A DNA stretch of 64,000 bases from Agriterribacter humi. Lineage in GTDB: Bacteria; Bacteroidota; Bacteroidia; Chitinophagales; Chitinophagaceae. Where the stretch lies: contig NZ_VOHQ01000013.1 of the NCBI RefSeq assembly GCF_009192765.1, positions 1 through 64,000 on the forward strand, given 5' to 3'. The position numbers were made by a program, and so were the translations under genes. The notes beneath the pieces were generated by a model. The model saw only the letters and a program-made list of their open reading frames with translations, did no database searches and was not told the origin of the DNA. This document shows positions 55,582 through 63,733 of this stretch, one piece after another (position 1 is the stretch's first letter; each line of letters starts with the position of its first letter).

Positions 55582-56172
55582 ATGCGTAAGAAAGATGAAA
55601 ATAAAGAAATAGCCATCCGTGAAAAAGCAATGGAAATGATTGTGATGGATGGCTTTGACGGGCTGAGCATGCAAAAATTAGCTAAGGCTGCCAATATCTC
55701 CGCCTCTACTATTTACATCTATTTTAAAAACCGCGAAGACCTGCTGAACCAGTTGTTTATACAGGTACAACAAACTTTTTCGGATGTAGCGCTGGCGGGT
55801 TTCAGTCCCGAGCTGTCTTTTGAAGAAGGCTTATGGTTGCAATGGAAAAACAGGCTGCGCTTCATTCTGAAATACCCGGTGCATTACCAGTTTTACGAGC
55901 AATTCAGGAACTCACCTTTAATTAATCACAGCGATATTAACCTGTCTGTTTTTAAGAATAACATGAAACATTTTGTGCTGAATGCCATAAGGCGCGGTGA
56001 ACTTGCCAGGATGGAACCCGAAATTTTCTGGTCGCTTGCCTATGGTAGTTTTTATGCTCTTGTGCGGTTTCACCTTAATGAAAAGTCTATGATGAATGAA
56101 AACTTTAAGCTTACCGATACTATTATGAAACAAACATTTAAACTGGTTATAAAAGCATTACAACCCGAATAA
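55582..56172 (+). CDS. TetR/AcrR family transcriptional regulator
   Basis: A 196-residue TetR-type repressor. The N-terminal helix-turn-helix is AMEMIVMDGFDGLSMQKLAK and AANISASTIYIYFKNREDLL; the remaining helices (YGSFYALVRFHLNEKS and others) form the ligand/dimer domain, with no recognisable ligand signature. The palindrome at 55554-55567 lies just before the start. The MFS transporter gene follows after 27 bases, so TetR probably controls its own operon and an efflux function. Confidence 0.93.
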   Translation: MRKKDENKEIAIREKAMEMIVMDGFDGLSMQKLAKAANISASTIYIYFKNREDLLNQLFIQVQQTFSDVALAGFSPELSFEEGLWLQWKNRLRFILKYPVHYQFYEQFRNSPLINHSDINLSVFKNNMKHFVLNAIRRGELARMEPEIFWSLAYGSFYALVRFHLNEKSMMNENFKLTDTIMKQTFKLVIKALQPE

Positions 56173-56199
56173 ATCGTATTCACTTTTATCTGAACATAC

Positions 56200-57450
56200 A
56201 TGAATCATCAGGGAAGCATTGTTAAACATACATTTACCAGGTATCAAAAATTTGTAATTGCCATATTGGCCATATTGCAGTTTACAATTGTTTTAGATTT
56301 CATGGTATTGTCTCCACTTGGAGCCATATTGCTGCCGGAATTAAATATCAGGCCCTCTCAGTTTGGATTAGTGGTATCGGCTTATGCTTTCAGCGCCGGC
56401 GTTTCCGGATTACTGGCTGCAGGCTTCGCCGATAAATTCGACAGGAAAAAAATGCTGTTGTTCTTTTATGCAGGGTTTATTACCGGTACTGTATTGTGTG
56501 CCGTTGCACCCAATTACCATTTTTTACTGATAGCACGCATAGTAACCGGTTTATTTGGAGGCGTTATAGGGTCTGTAAGTTTTGCCATTATTACGGATTT
56601 ATTTACGCTGGAAACAAGAGGAAGCGTAATGGGGTTTGTACAAATGGCTTTTGCGGCAAGCCAGGTATTAGGCATTCCTGTTGGACTGCTGCTGGCCAAT
56701 TATTTCGGCTGGCATTCGCCGTTTTGGATGATAGCCGGATTTACTGTTATTGTGGGATGCATTATTTGGATATATATGCAACCGGTAACCGAACATCTTC
56801 TCTTAAAACACAACAGGAGTGCATTTCAGCATTTATGGAAAACGGTTTCCAAGCCTGATTATGTGAAAGGGTTTACGGCCACCATTTTACTCGCTACAGG
56901 CGGGTTTATGCTAATGCCGTTTGGCAGCGCTTTTATGACCAATAATATGAACATCCCGTTAAAGAGCCTGCCTTTATTATATGGTGTAATGGGAATTTTT
57001 TCCATCCTTTTCGGGCCATTGATAGGGAGGGTAAGCGATAAAGTTGGAAAATATAAAATCTTTGCGTTCGGATCTGTGCTCAGCATGTGCATGGTCCTTA
57101 TATACACAAACTTAGGCGCTACCCCGCTATGGATAGCCATAGCGCTGAATGTAATATTGTTTGTAGGAATTTCATCACGGATGATCTCAGCATCGGCATT
57201 ATTAACCGCGGTTCCACAGCCACAGGACAGGGGCGCTTTTATGAGTATCAATGCTGCTGTGCAGCAAATATCGGGTGGCGTAGCTTCAGCTATAGCGGGA
57301 ATGATTGTGGTGCAAAACAGCAGCGGCGCTTTGGTGCATTACAACACACTCGGTTATGTAGTAGTGCTGTCTATGATGGTAGCCATATTGCTCATGTATT
57401 TTTTAAACAACCATATTCAAAAAAAGCAACAGGTTAAATTAGCTCTATGA
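56200..57450 (+). CDS. MFS transporter (DHA1-like)
   Basis: A 416-residue major facilitator with 12 hydrophobic segments. The loop 2-3 motif is GLLAAGFADKFDRKKMLLFF (G-x3-D-x2-D-R-K-K), and motif C-like GFVQMAFAASQVLGIPVGLL in helix 5 suggests an antiporter. The opening IAILAILQFTIVLDFMVLSP LG resembles DHA1 drug/arabinose exporters. It follows a TetR regulator and overlaps the next small gene by four bases. Probable export of a drug or metabolite; the substrate is unknown. Confidence 0.92.
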   Translation: MNHQGSIVKHTFTRYQKFVIAILAILQFTIVLDFMVLSPLGAILLPELNIRPSQFGLVVSAYAFSAGVSGLLAAGFADKFDRKKMLLFFYAGFITGTVLCAVAPNYHFLLIARIVTGLFGGVIGSVSFAIITDLFTLETRGSVMGFVQMAFAASQVLGIPVGLLLANYFGWHSPFWMIAGFTVIVGCIIWIYMQPVTEHLLLKHNRSAFQHLWKTVSKPDYVKGFTATILLATGGFMLMPFGSAFMTNNMNIPLKSLPLLYGVMGIFSILFGPLIGRVSDKVGKYKIFAFGSVLSMCMVLIYTNLGATPLWIAIALNVILFVGISSRMISASALLTAVPQPQDRGAFMSINAAVQQISGGVASAIAGMIVVQNSSGALVHYNTLGYVVVLSMMVAILLMYFLNNHIQKKQQVKLAL

Positions 57451-57662
57451 TTTGGGTATTCAAAACATCGGTACAAAATAAAACGCAGGCCCGGCAGGTT
57501 GCGTACCTGCTCGATAAGCTGGTTACGACCCGCGGCAAATGGAATTTTGATTTAGATGATTGCGACAGGATATTGAGAATAGAATATGAAGACCTGCCTG
57601 TTGAGGAGTTGATGTCGGCAATGCGTACCGCAGGATTTATTTGCGAAGAATTAGCTGGTTGA
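57447..57662 (+). CDS. Small protein, HMA-like fold, coupled to the MFS gene
   Basis: A 71-residue protein overlapping the MFS stop by ATGA. The pattern WVFKTSVQNKTQARQVAYLL then KWNFDLDDCDRILRIEYEDL and MSAMRTAGFICEEL suggests a beta-alpha-beta-beta-alpha-beta domain like heavy-metal-associated domains, but it has no CxxC metal motif. Homologous small proteins occur in Bacteroidota; function unknown. The coupled start argues for a role linked to the transporter or its operon. Confidence 0.7.
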   Translation: MIWVFKTSVQNKTQARQVAYLLDKLVTTRGKWNFDLDDCDRILRIEYEDLPVEELMSAMRTAGFICEELAG

Positions 57663-57675
57663 GCAGGAAAATATG

Positions 57676-58251
57676 CTATGCTTTTTTCTCAGGCGGTTTT
57701 TCACCACCGGGAAGTTTTTTTTCAAACATATGGGCCAGGTTCGACATGGGTCCTTCCATTTTATGAGTGCGGTCGTCCATGCTGCCATCATCAAGCAATT
57801 CGCCCAATTGTAAGGAAGCCGGCAAATATTGCAAAATGGTTTGCCGATGATCATCCATGTTGTTTTTAATTTTATCCATGGAAACTCCTTTATCCTTTTC
57901 ATTTTGAACAATACGCATGGCTTCCTGTGCAACGCTGCTCATTACTTCTTTGGCTTTATCTGCTGTTGCGCCCGAATACTGCGCTATTTTTTCTGCCATT
58001 TCCTGCTGTTTTCCCCCGAAAATATCCGGGTGCTGCTCTTTCAGAACAGAGTTCATAATCTTTTCATAGCCTTTGCCTGTTACAGCAAATAACGAAAAGG
58101 CAGTTAACGTAGCCGGTACTGCGGCCTGGTAAAGTTTTTCATCAGCCGAAAGGCTATCAAATAGTTTAACCTCCTGTTCGTTAGGATCTACCTTATGCAG
58201 GGCTTTATAACCAAGATTTTTGATAACAGTTTCTAAAAGATTTACTGACAT
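57676..58251 (-). CDS. Uncharacterised helical protein (DUF937-like)
   Basis: A 191-residue protein from the ATG at 58251; a longer frame to 58293 adds a poor N-terminus. Segments MSVNLLETVIKNLGYKALHK, GYEKIMNSVLKEQHPDIFGG, YSGATADKAKEVMSSVAQEA and ILQYLPASLQLGELLDDGSM suggest all-alpha repeats with a low-complexity Pro/Lys-rich tail (LPGGEKPPEKKA). The last part with LPASLQLGELLDD resembles the bacterial DUF937 family. Convergent with the TetR-MFS unit. Function unknown. Confidence 0.7.
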   Translation of the reverse strand: MSVNLLETVIKNLGYKALHKVDPNEQEVKLFDSLSADEKLYQAAVPATLTAFSLFAVTGKGYEKIMNSVLKEQHPDIFGGKQQEMAEKIAQYSGATADKAKEVMSSVAQEAMRIVQNEKDKGVSMDKIKNNMDDHRQTILQYLPASLQLGELLDDGSMDDRTHKMEGPMSNLAHMFEKKLPGGEKPPEKKA

Positions 58252-58751
58252 AAATAAGCGTTTATGCATTATAATCAGAAAATGATGCCACAAAACATTG
58301 CTTTAACTATTCATAAATGGAAATCTTTAAAATAGGGAAAGCATAGTATTTGCAACAAAAGCTATTTGTGATTGGATATGCCTGTTACAAAGGCGTGATG
58401 CCGCAACTACTGAAAAAATGATAGCAGTTTTAGGATGGATAAAAATTTTAGCATGGGATGAAAATAATTCTATAATTTATTTTACCATCACCGAAGCATT
58501 TCCCCGGGTGTCCAATTTTTTCCCCAATAGTTTCCTTTTAATTGGACTTGCCTGCTTTCAATAAATGCTTTTAAACTGCTGCTCATTTCCAATAGCCCCG
58601 CATATTTTATTGAAGAATTGAGGCTGTTATTTAGCTTCGAATTTAATATTTGAATTTTTATTTGGTTCTTGTTTTTTGTTATTTGGTCCTTTGTATCTTT
58701 TAGGATTTCGAAATTCTGGATTCGGATTTAATTTTATCTGTCATTGGCAGG
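58252..58751 (-). repeat. 500-bp intergenic region with low-complexity repeats
   Basis: The right part (58615-58745) contains TTCGAATTTAATATTTGAAT, TTTATTTGGTTCTTGTTTTT TGTTATTTGGTCC and GGATTTCGAAATTCTGGATT CGGATTTAA, the AT-rich class of the intergenic repeat vocabulary. A short minus-strand frame at about 58495-58590 (MSSSLKAFIESRQVQLKGNY, then WGKNWTPGEMLR) has no support. No gene is called. Confidence 0.5.
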
Positions 58752-59411
58752 TTAATGGAACAGCTTTAACTCGTTCTCTCCAAAATTCAGCAAACTTTCT
58801 AATTGTAAATCGGCAGCATTCCATCTGGGTTGATGGCGCATTTGCTGATCGGGTACAACCACGCATTTCATCCGCGCAGCTTTGGCAGCGATCATACCGT
58901 TAAATGAATCTTCAAAACAAATACATTTAATGGGAGAAGACTGTAATTCTGCAGCGCAGGCGAGGTAAACTTCCGGATGGGGTTTACCAAATTTTAAAAA
59001 TTGAGCGGAGGTCATAGCCTGCAGGTAATGCCCGATGTTTAATTTGCCGGCTACCACATGTACTACTGCCATTGGAGAAGAAGTAGCCAGGCCAATTTTA
59101 TAATGATGCTGTTTCAAAAGAGCGAATATTTCCTGCACTCCCGGCATTCCTGTGCCATGACTGTCAATTTTTTCAGTCGCTTTTTTAATGATCATCTCCA
59201 TTGCATCATTCACAAAACGCAGGTCTTTTTTAAAATGATGGAGCCAGTGTGCAATCCATTCTTCCGTGCGTAAACCCCTGGTATTATGAAATTGTTCTGT
59301 TGTTAGCTGAATATTGAACTCCTGTAAGACTTCTGCTGCCGCCTCTTCCCACAAGGGCTCAGAATCAATGAGTAATCCATCCATATCAAAAATTACGGTA
59401 TCTGTTTGCAT
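58752..59411 (-). CDS. HAD-superfamily hydrolase (hexitol/2-deoxyglucose-6-phosphatase type)
   Basis: A 219-residue HAD phosphatase from the ATG at 59411; the upstream in-frame codons read intergenic repeat. Motif I is VIFDMDGLLIDSEP (nucleophile DxD), motif II LATSSPMAV (Ser), motif III Lys in KFGKPHPEVY, motif IV CFEDSFNGMIAAK (Asp). A helical cap domain lies between motifs I and II. It resembles HxpA/HxpB (YniC) sugar phosphatases. Substrate class is inferred by family only. Confidence 0.9.
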   Translation of the reverse strand: MQTDTVIFDMDGLLIDSEPLWEEAAAEVLQEFNIQLTTEQFHNTRGLRTEEWIAHWLHHFKKDLRFVNDAMEMIIKKATEKIDSHGTGMPGVQEIFALLKQHHYKIGLATSSPMAVVHVVAGKLNIGHYLQAMTSAQFLKFGKPHPEVYLACAAELQSSPIKCICFEDSFNGMIAAKAARMKCVVVPDQQMRHQPRWNAADLQLESLLNFGENELKLFH

Positions 59412-59560
59412 CCTGCAAATATAAAGGAATCGGGATAGTGAGTGGTGAGGGGTGAATAGTGAAAAGTGAGAAGTTAGCTGATGGCTGATCGCTGAAAGCA
59501 GACAGCCCAAGAGGGGAGGTGAGATGTAAAAGGTGAGAGGGTGGGAAGTGCCGCCAGTCA
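59412..59560 (-). repeat. Low-complexity intergenic repeat block
   Basis: GTGAGTGGTGAGGGGTGAAT AGTGAAAAGTGAGAAG, GCTGATGGCTGATCGCTGAA AG and GGTGAGATGTAAAAGGTGAG AG alternate. On the minus strand it would read as Ser/His/Leu-rich junk (SHFSLFTPHHSLS), which creates false N-terminal extensions of the HAD gene. Confidence 0.65.
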
Positions 59561-59591
59561 TTATTTATTTCTGGCGGCTATCCGGCTGAGC

Positions 59592-60323
59592 TTATTGCAA
59601 TGCGAAAACAGCCTGCACTTCAAACTTCAGTTTTATTTTTTTGAAATCAATATCAGCATATTCCGCGTTGTCTGCATATTGATCATTTTCACGAAGCTTT
59701 ACATTGGCAGCAGCATTTCTATATACGGGCATTACGGAATAATCTACCGGTTCCTGGATAGAAACAGCTACTCCCGCTTTTTCACCAATAGCTTCCGAAA
59801 GATAAATGGCTTTATCTTTTGCTGCTTTTACAGCCTGTATTTTTAATTGCATGCGAAATGCATCCATATTGCTGTGCGAGGTTTTCACGATAAAAAATCC
59901 CTGGGTTGCTTCATCATCTAATTTTTCAACAATTGCGTCAATCTTTTGTATGCTGTTGAATTTGATGATATAACTGATGGTTGCCATCATGTCCGGGGTC
60001 TTTTTCTTTTTATTCAGCCAGTATAAGCGATCTGCCCCCTGGTAGGCTGCAATGCTTATGAGAGAATCCGGAATGCCCGCATTTTTACACAATTGCAGGA
60101 ACTGTTTTTTGATGGTTTCCATATTTATTTTGCCCGAACCTTTTTTTTCATATTCCCTTAAGTTCACCTGCACATATATCTCATCGGGAACAATTTCCAT
60201 TTCTGCGCTTCCTGTTACATTAATCGTTTTAGGATAGGGATTGTTATATGCCGGATTATTTACCTGCGCGGTGGTGGCGCTTACAACAATGGCTAATACG
60301 GATGCGAATACAAATTTTTTCAT
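59592..60323 (-). CDS. SIMPL domain (DUF541) secreted protein
   Basis: A 243-residue exported protein with a signal peptide (MKKFVFASVLAIVVSATTAQ). The mature sequence has NVTGSAEMEIVPDEIYVQVN, GFFIVKTSHSNMDAFRMQLK and AVKAAKDKAIYLSEAIGEKA (the conserved AKxKAxxLAxxxG helix), GVAVSIQEPVDY, all typical of the SIMPL/DUF541 family. Function in bacteria is mostly unknown (linked in some cases to oxidative stress). It is divergent from the acyltransferase at 60455. Confidence 0.9.
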   Translation of the reverse strand: MKKFVFASVLAIVVSATTAQVNNPAYNNPYPKTINVTGSAEMEIVPDEIYVQVNLREYEKKGSGKINMETIKKQFLQLCKNAGIPDSLISIAAYQGADRLYWLNKKKKTPDMMATISYIIKFNSIQKIDAIVEKLDDEATQGFFIVKTSHSNMDAFRMQLKIQAVKAAKDKAIYLSEAIGEKAGVAVSIQEPVDYSVMPVYRNAAANVKLRENDQYADNAEYADIDFKKIKLKFEVQAVFALQ

Positions 60324-60454
60324 GATTATAATTTTATACAGGATGTGATCTTTTTGTTGATTACATATTTATACAGGAGCGTTGCATGAGGGTTAACAAA
60401 GTTTTTACAAATAGCCTATATTGCAAAGCAAATCATGGGTATAAACATTTACTA

Positions 60455-61189
60455 ATGGGTTCATTTTTTGAAAGATTGCGCTATGTAAAACTGGTACGAA
60501 AGGTCGTATATGTTATCATTGGTTGCCTGTCGTACCCCGGGTTGGCGATTATGAACCGTATTAAAATTACAGGTACAGAACATCTCAGAAATTTGCCCCG
60601 TAATAATGTATTATTCGTGAGCAATCACCAAACCTATTTTATGGATGTGATTGCTTTCCTGCATATTTTTTGCGCGGTAAAGTGGAGAAAAGAAAACAAA
60701 CTGGGTGTTCCTTATTACCTGCTTAATCCTTTTACAAACGTGTATTTTGTTTCGGCGGAAGACACCATGAAAAAAACTTTCATGAGCAGGCTAATGGCTT
60801 TGGCGGGTTCCCTAACGGTTAAACGTACCTGGGTGGAAGAGGATAAGACAGTAAGAAAAGGGTTAAATCTTTCCGACACCAAAAAAATTTTGAATGCGCT
60901 AAACCGGGGCTGGGTAATTACTTTTCCGCAGGGAACTACCACGCCCTTTGCGCCCGGGAGAAAAGGCACAGCTTTCCTGGTGAAGCAAAGCCATTGCGTG
61001 GTGATACCTATCGTGATTGATGGTTTTAATAAGGCTTTTCATAAAAAAAACCTGAAGCTTATGCAGAAGGGAGTGCTTTTAACAGTGAGTTTTAAGCCGC
61101 CGCTTACCATTAATTATGACGACAGTCTGGATGACATGCTCGGTCAACTGATGGATGCCATAGAACAAAGTGCTGAGTATAAAAACTAA
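60455..61189 (+). CDS. Lysophospholipid acyltransferase family protein
   Basis: A 244-residue PlsC-type acyltransferase from the ATG at 60455; an in-frame ATG at 60386 would add 23 residues of unclear quality. Catalytic block FVSNHQTYFMDVIAFLH (H-x4-D in altered spacing context NHQTYFMD) and FPQGTTTPFAPGRKGTAFLV, then VIPIVIDGFNKAFHKKNLK are seen. Compared with the copy at 42290 the EGT motif reads QGT. Substrate is probably a lysolipid; specificity unknown. Confidence 0.85.
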   Translation: MGSFFERLRYVKLVRKVVYVIIGCLSYPGLAIMNRIKITGTEHLRNLPRNNVLFVSNHQTYFMDVIAFLHIFCAVKWRKENKLGVPYYLLNPFTNVYFVSAEDTMKKTFMSRLMALAGSLTVKRTWVEEDKTVRKGLNLSDTKKILNALNRGWVITFPQGTTTPFAPGRKGTAFLVKQSHCVVIPIVIDGFNKAFHKKNLKLMQKGVLLTVSFKPPLTINYDDSLDDMLGQLMDAIEQSAEYKN

Positions 61190-61198
61190 ATTGTGAAA

Positions 61199-61720
61199 CT
61201 ATTCTTCGGCAAAAAGCGCCTTAAGTTCAAATGCATCATTGGGTTTCATTTTACCACCTAATATTAATCTCAACTGCCTTCTTCGCATGGCTCCTTCATA
61301 TAATTTCTGCTCGTATTCGGACTGGGGCGTAAGTTGAGGAACGGGCGACGGTTTTCCATCTGCATTGAGTGACACAAAAGTATAATAGGCTTCATTGCTT
61401 TTGTATTTGTGCTGCCGTTTCAGATCTTCGCCCCATACGCGAATATGTACCTCCATAGAAGTGGTAAACGCCCGGCTTACTTTAGCTTCGATATAAACAA
61501 CATTCCCAAGCAGAATAGGCGCCTCAAAAGAAATATTATCAACAGAAGCGGTCACTACCGGCGCGTTGGCATGTTTTTGGGCAGACAGGGCTGAAGCTAT
61601 ATCCATCCAGTACATGAGCCTGCCGCCCATAAGGTTTCCAAATACATTCGTATCATTAGGCAGTACCAGCTCCGTCATCATTACCAATGATTCACTGGCC
61701 TTTTTTAAGATTATTTCCAT
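61199..61720 (-). CDS. Acyl-CoA thioesterase, hotdog fold
   Basis: A 173-residue hotdog thioesterase of the YciA/ACOT7 type. The signature NVFGNLMGGRLMYWMDIASA LSAQKHAN includes the Asn-Gly-Gly and catalytic Asp; PVVTASVDNISFEAPILLGN and HIRVWGEDLKRQ follow, with a C-terminal helix. It hydrolyses acyl-CoA esters in the cytoplasm. Convergent with the acyltransferase, only 9 bp between stops, and 103 bp downstream of a terminator. Confidence 0.93.
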   Translation of the reverse strand: MEIILKKASESLVMMTELVLPNDTNVFGNLMGGRLMYWMDIASALSAQKHANAPVVTASVDNISFEAPILLGNVVYIEAKVSRAFTTSMEVHIRVWGEDLKRQHKYKSNEAYYTFVSLNADGKPSPVPQLTPQSEYEQKLYEGAMRRRQLRLILGGKMKPNDAFELKALFAEE

Positions 61721-61823
61721 TAATGAATTTTACGCAAAGATAAGGGTTGGTACCAAGTGCTGATTATCCGGGAAAGAGCGCTTAAGCTGCATGTATGTAA
61801 ATGGCGGGCTTTTCGTAAAAAAT

Positions 61824-61854
61824 AAAAGGTGAGGGATGTTGTCCCTTACCTTTT
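61824..61854 (-). terminator. Intrinsic terminator after the 29-residue peptide gene
   Basis: AAAAGGTGAGGGA and TCCCTTACCTTTT form a 13-bp stem with one G-U pair and a 5-nt loop; on the minus strand the stem is followed by ATTTTTTACG, a T-run. It ends the transcript coming from the small peptide gene at 61899 and possibly the outer-membrane protein gene. Confidence 0.75.
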
Positions 61855-61898
61855 ACGTCTCAAATGCTTCATGTATAAATAATGTAAATGCGATCTCT

Positions 61899-61988
61899 TT
61901 ATGCGTTAGCAATAAAGGTATAAATGATCAGTATGGCTATAAGCATAACCCTTATAGCAACAATATTGGTTGAAATCGTTTTCTTCAT
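61899..61988 (-). CDS. 29-residue single-span membrane peptide
   Basis: The frame starts with ATG at 61988 and reads MKKTISTNIVAIRVMLIAIL then IIYTFIANA. It has a basic N-terminus and one hydrophobic helix, so it looks like a small membrane protein. A terminator with a T-run lies 45 bases downstream and an outer-membrane protein gene ends 43 bases upstream, in the same direction. No homology was recognised. The hairpin supports an expressed unit, not necessarily the peptide. Confidence 0.45.
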   Translation of the reverse strand: MKKTISTNIVAIRVMLIAILIIYTFIANA

Positions 61989-62031
61989 GGCTTTAGTTTT
62001 TTAGTTTCAGGATATGGATTGTCAATTGATT

Positions 62032-63015
62032 TTAAAAAATCATAGGGCAGCGTAAAATACCTGATGAGCCCCCGTTGCCACCCAAACGAATACCCACTTT
62101 AATGCTTGCGGAATAATAAGAATCGTTCCTGGTAGGCGTGCCACGTTTATCTCCTGCATTATAATAGGGAATTCTGGTGCCTGGGCTTACCTGCTGCGCC
62201 TTATTGTGCATTTGTTTGGCAATGGTTGCCGTTCTTGATCCCGCACCAAAATAGCTGTCGAAATCGCTGTCGGCAATAAACTCCGTTCCTATATCATCAA
62301 TATAATCGGTAAAGGTTTTTCTGTTTACAATTTCAAATGCGGCGTTTACTTTATCGGAAAAATAATAGCGTATACCCACGCCGTAAGGAATATTAATCTG
62401 TGTAAGGCTGTATTCTTTTTTGTCGGGATATTGAGGCATGCCCTGACCTTCAGTGCGCAAAGGTTTCAGGTCAACCCATGTTTTTGTGCCATTGGATGCG
62501 GTATATTGGCCCTGCGGGTTAAAATGAAAAACGCCTATACCGATCACGCCATAAGGCCGGAATTTGTGATATAAATCCTTGTCATCATCTTCCAGAAACA
62601 CCGTGGGATATATTTCACCGGTTAAGGTAACTTCCTGTACAGGTATCCTGGCTGAAAGATTTCTGTTCTTACGGGCAAGTTCAGGACCGCCCTTATCCAC
62701 GATGATACTGTCGGCTCCCTCAAGTGTAGTAAAATTTGCGGCAAGCGTTATACCAAAAAGCTCACTCGGACGAATGGTGAGATAAGCACCTTTCATCAGC
62801 TTGGTCATTTGGATGTTGTTGTCTTTCAGAAATGTTTTGCCCGTGCCATAGCGCCCGCCCAGGTCGCCAAGAAGATTGGAAGGTCCTATATTGAGGCCTA
62901 TCTCGTATACCGGCTTATCAAAAAAGATGTACTGGCTATACGATTTTACTGAAAATAAACTAATGGCCGTAATGATACAGGCACGAAAAATTTTGTTGGG
63001 TAATTTTTGCGTCAT
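62032..63015 (-). CDS. Outer-membrane beta-barrel protein (DUF6089-like)
   Basis: A 327-residue secreted protein with a signal peptide (FRACIITAISLFSVKSYSQY). Alternating strand segments such as YEIGLNIGPSNLLGDLGGRY, AYLTIRPSELFGITLAANFT, FRPYGVIGIGVFHFNPQGQY and INIPYGVGIRYYFSDKVNAA FEIVNRKTF with a C-terminal SASIKVGIRLGG suggest an 8- to 12-strand barrel. The GPSNLLGDLGG and GIGVFHFNP phrases are typical of Bacteroidota DUF6089 family. Function unknown, probably structural or gliding-linked. It lies upstream of the small peptide gene. Confidence 0.75.
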   Translation of the reverse strand: MTQKLPNKIFRACIITAISLFSVKSYSQYIFFDKPVYEIGLNIGPSNLLGDLGGRYGTGKTFLKDNNIQMTKLMKGAYLTIRPSELFGITLAANFTTLEGADSIIVDKGGPELARKNRNLSARIPVQEVTLTGEIYPTVFLEDDDKDLYHKFRPYGVIGIGVFHFNPQGQYTASNGTKTWVDLKPLRTEGQGMPQYPDKKEYSLTQINIPYGVGIRYYFSDKVNAAFEIVNRKTFTDYIDDIGTEFIADSDFDSYFGAGSRTATIAKQMHNKAQQVSPGTRIPYYNAGDKRGTPTRNDSYYSASIKVGIRLGGNGGSSGILRCPMIF

Positions 63016-63149
63016 GAGAGCGGATTTAAGCTTTCAAAAAGTATTGGACTGACCTAATTAACGGAGTAAGCTGTAAAATAGTATGGCAGAAAAAGGCGCA
63101 GATCCGGGGGTAATGAATGAGATAAAGCAGATGTGTAAGAGAAATTACT

Positions 63150-63596
63150 TTAAGGCAGGATCATTTTAATATGTTCAATATTGTCTTCCAGGTAGATATC
63201 GCTGTCCTGGACAAATCCCATGCTTTCATAAAATTTTTTAAGATATAACTGGGCGCCGATTTTGATGGGAATGCGCCCAAACAATTGATATACAGCAAGA
63301 ACAGAACGTTCCATTAATGCCTTGCCAACCCCGGTTCCGCGTACCGGTGGAGCATTAACCACCCGTCCGATCGCCGCTTCCTTATACATTATTCCGGGTG
63401 CGAATATGCGGGTATAAGCCACTAATTTGTTTTCTTTCCATGCGCATAAGTGCCACGCTTTCTGATCATTATCATCGGCATCTAAGAAAGCGCATTGTTG
63501 TTCCACTATAAATACTTCCATGCGCAACCGCATAATTTTGTACAACTCATGAACAGTGAGTTCGTCAAATGTTTTAAGTGTCCATTGCAGCACCAT
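63150..63596 (-). CDS. GNAT family N-acetyltransferase, ElaA type
   Basis: A 148-residue acetyltransferase from the ATG at 63596; the longer frame to 63686 reads repeat-like sequence. ElaA hallmarks are LYKIMRLRMEVFIVEQQCAF, WHLCAWKENKLVAYTRIF, IGRVVNAPPVRGTGVGKALM (acetyl-CoA binding) and AQLYLKKFYESMGF. Cytoplasmic; the acceptor substrate of ElaA proteins is unknown. It lies alone on the minus strand between the barrel gene and rarA. Confidence 0.92.
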   Translation of the reverse strand: MVLQWTLKTFDELTVHELYKIMRLRMEVFIVEQQCAFLDADDNDQKAWHLCAWKENKLVAYTRIFAPGIMYKEAAIGRVVNAPPVRGTGVGKALMERSVLAVYQLFGRIPIKIGAQLYLKKFYESMGFVQDSDIYLEDNIEHIKMILP

Positions 63597-63733
63597 AGGA
63601 ATTTGATATATGATAACGAAATACAAAGTTCGAAATCCGAAGTAAAGAACCAAATAACAAGAACCAAACCTGCCTGCGGCAGGCAAGCCTGTCCGCCGGG
63701 GTGGATAAATCTCAAATCTTAAATTTCAAATCT
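63597..63733 (-). repeat. Intergenic repeat block with GC hairpin
   Basis: It contains AGTTCGAAATCCGAAGTAAA, CAAATAACAAGAACCAAACC, the hairpin-forming CCTGCCTGCGGCAGGCAAGC and CTCAAATCTTAAATTTCAAA TCTT. This is another instance of the intergenic repeat vocabulary. It could terminate the rarA transcript. Confidence 0.6.

Noticed and set aside
59412-59561. N-terminal extension of the HAD phosphatase
   Set aside because: It translates the intergenic micro-repeat and pushes the DxD motif 50 residues from its normal place.
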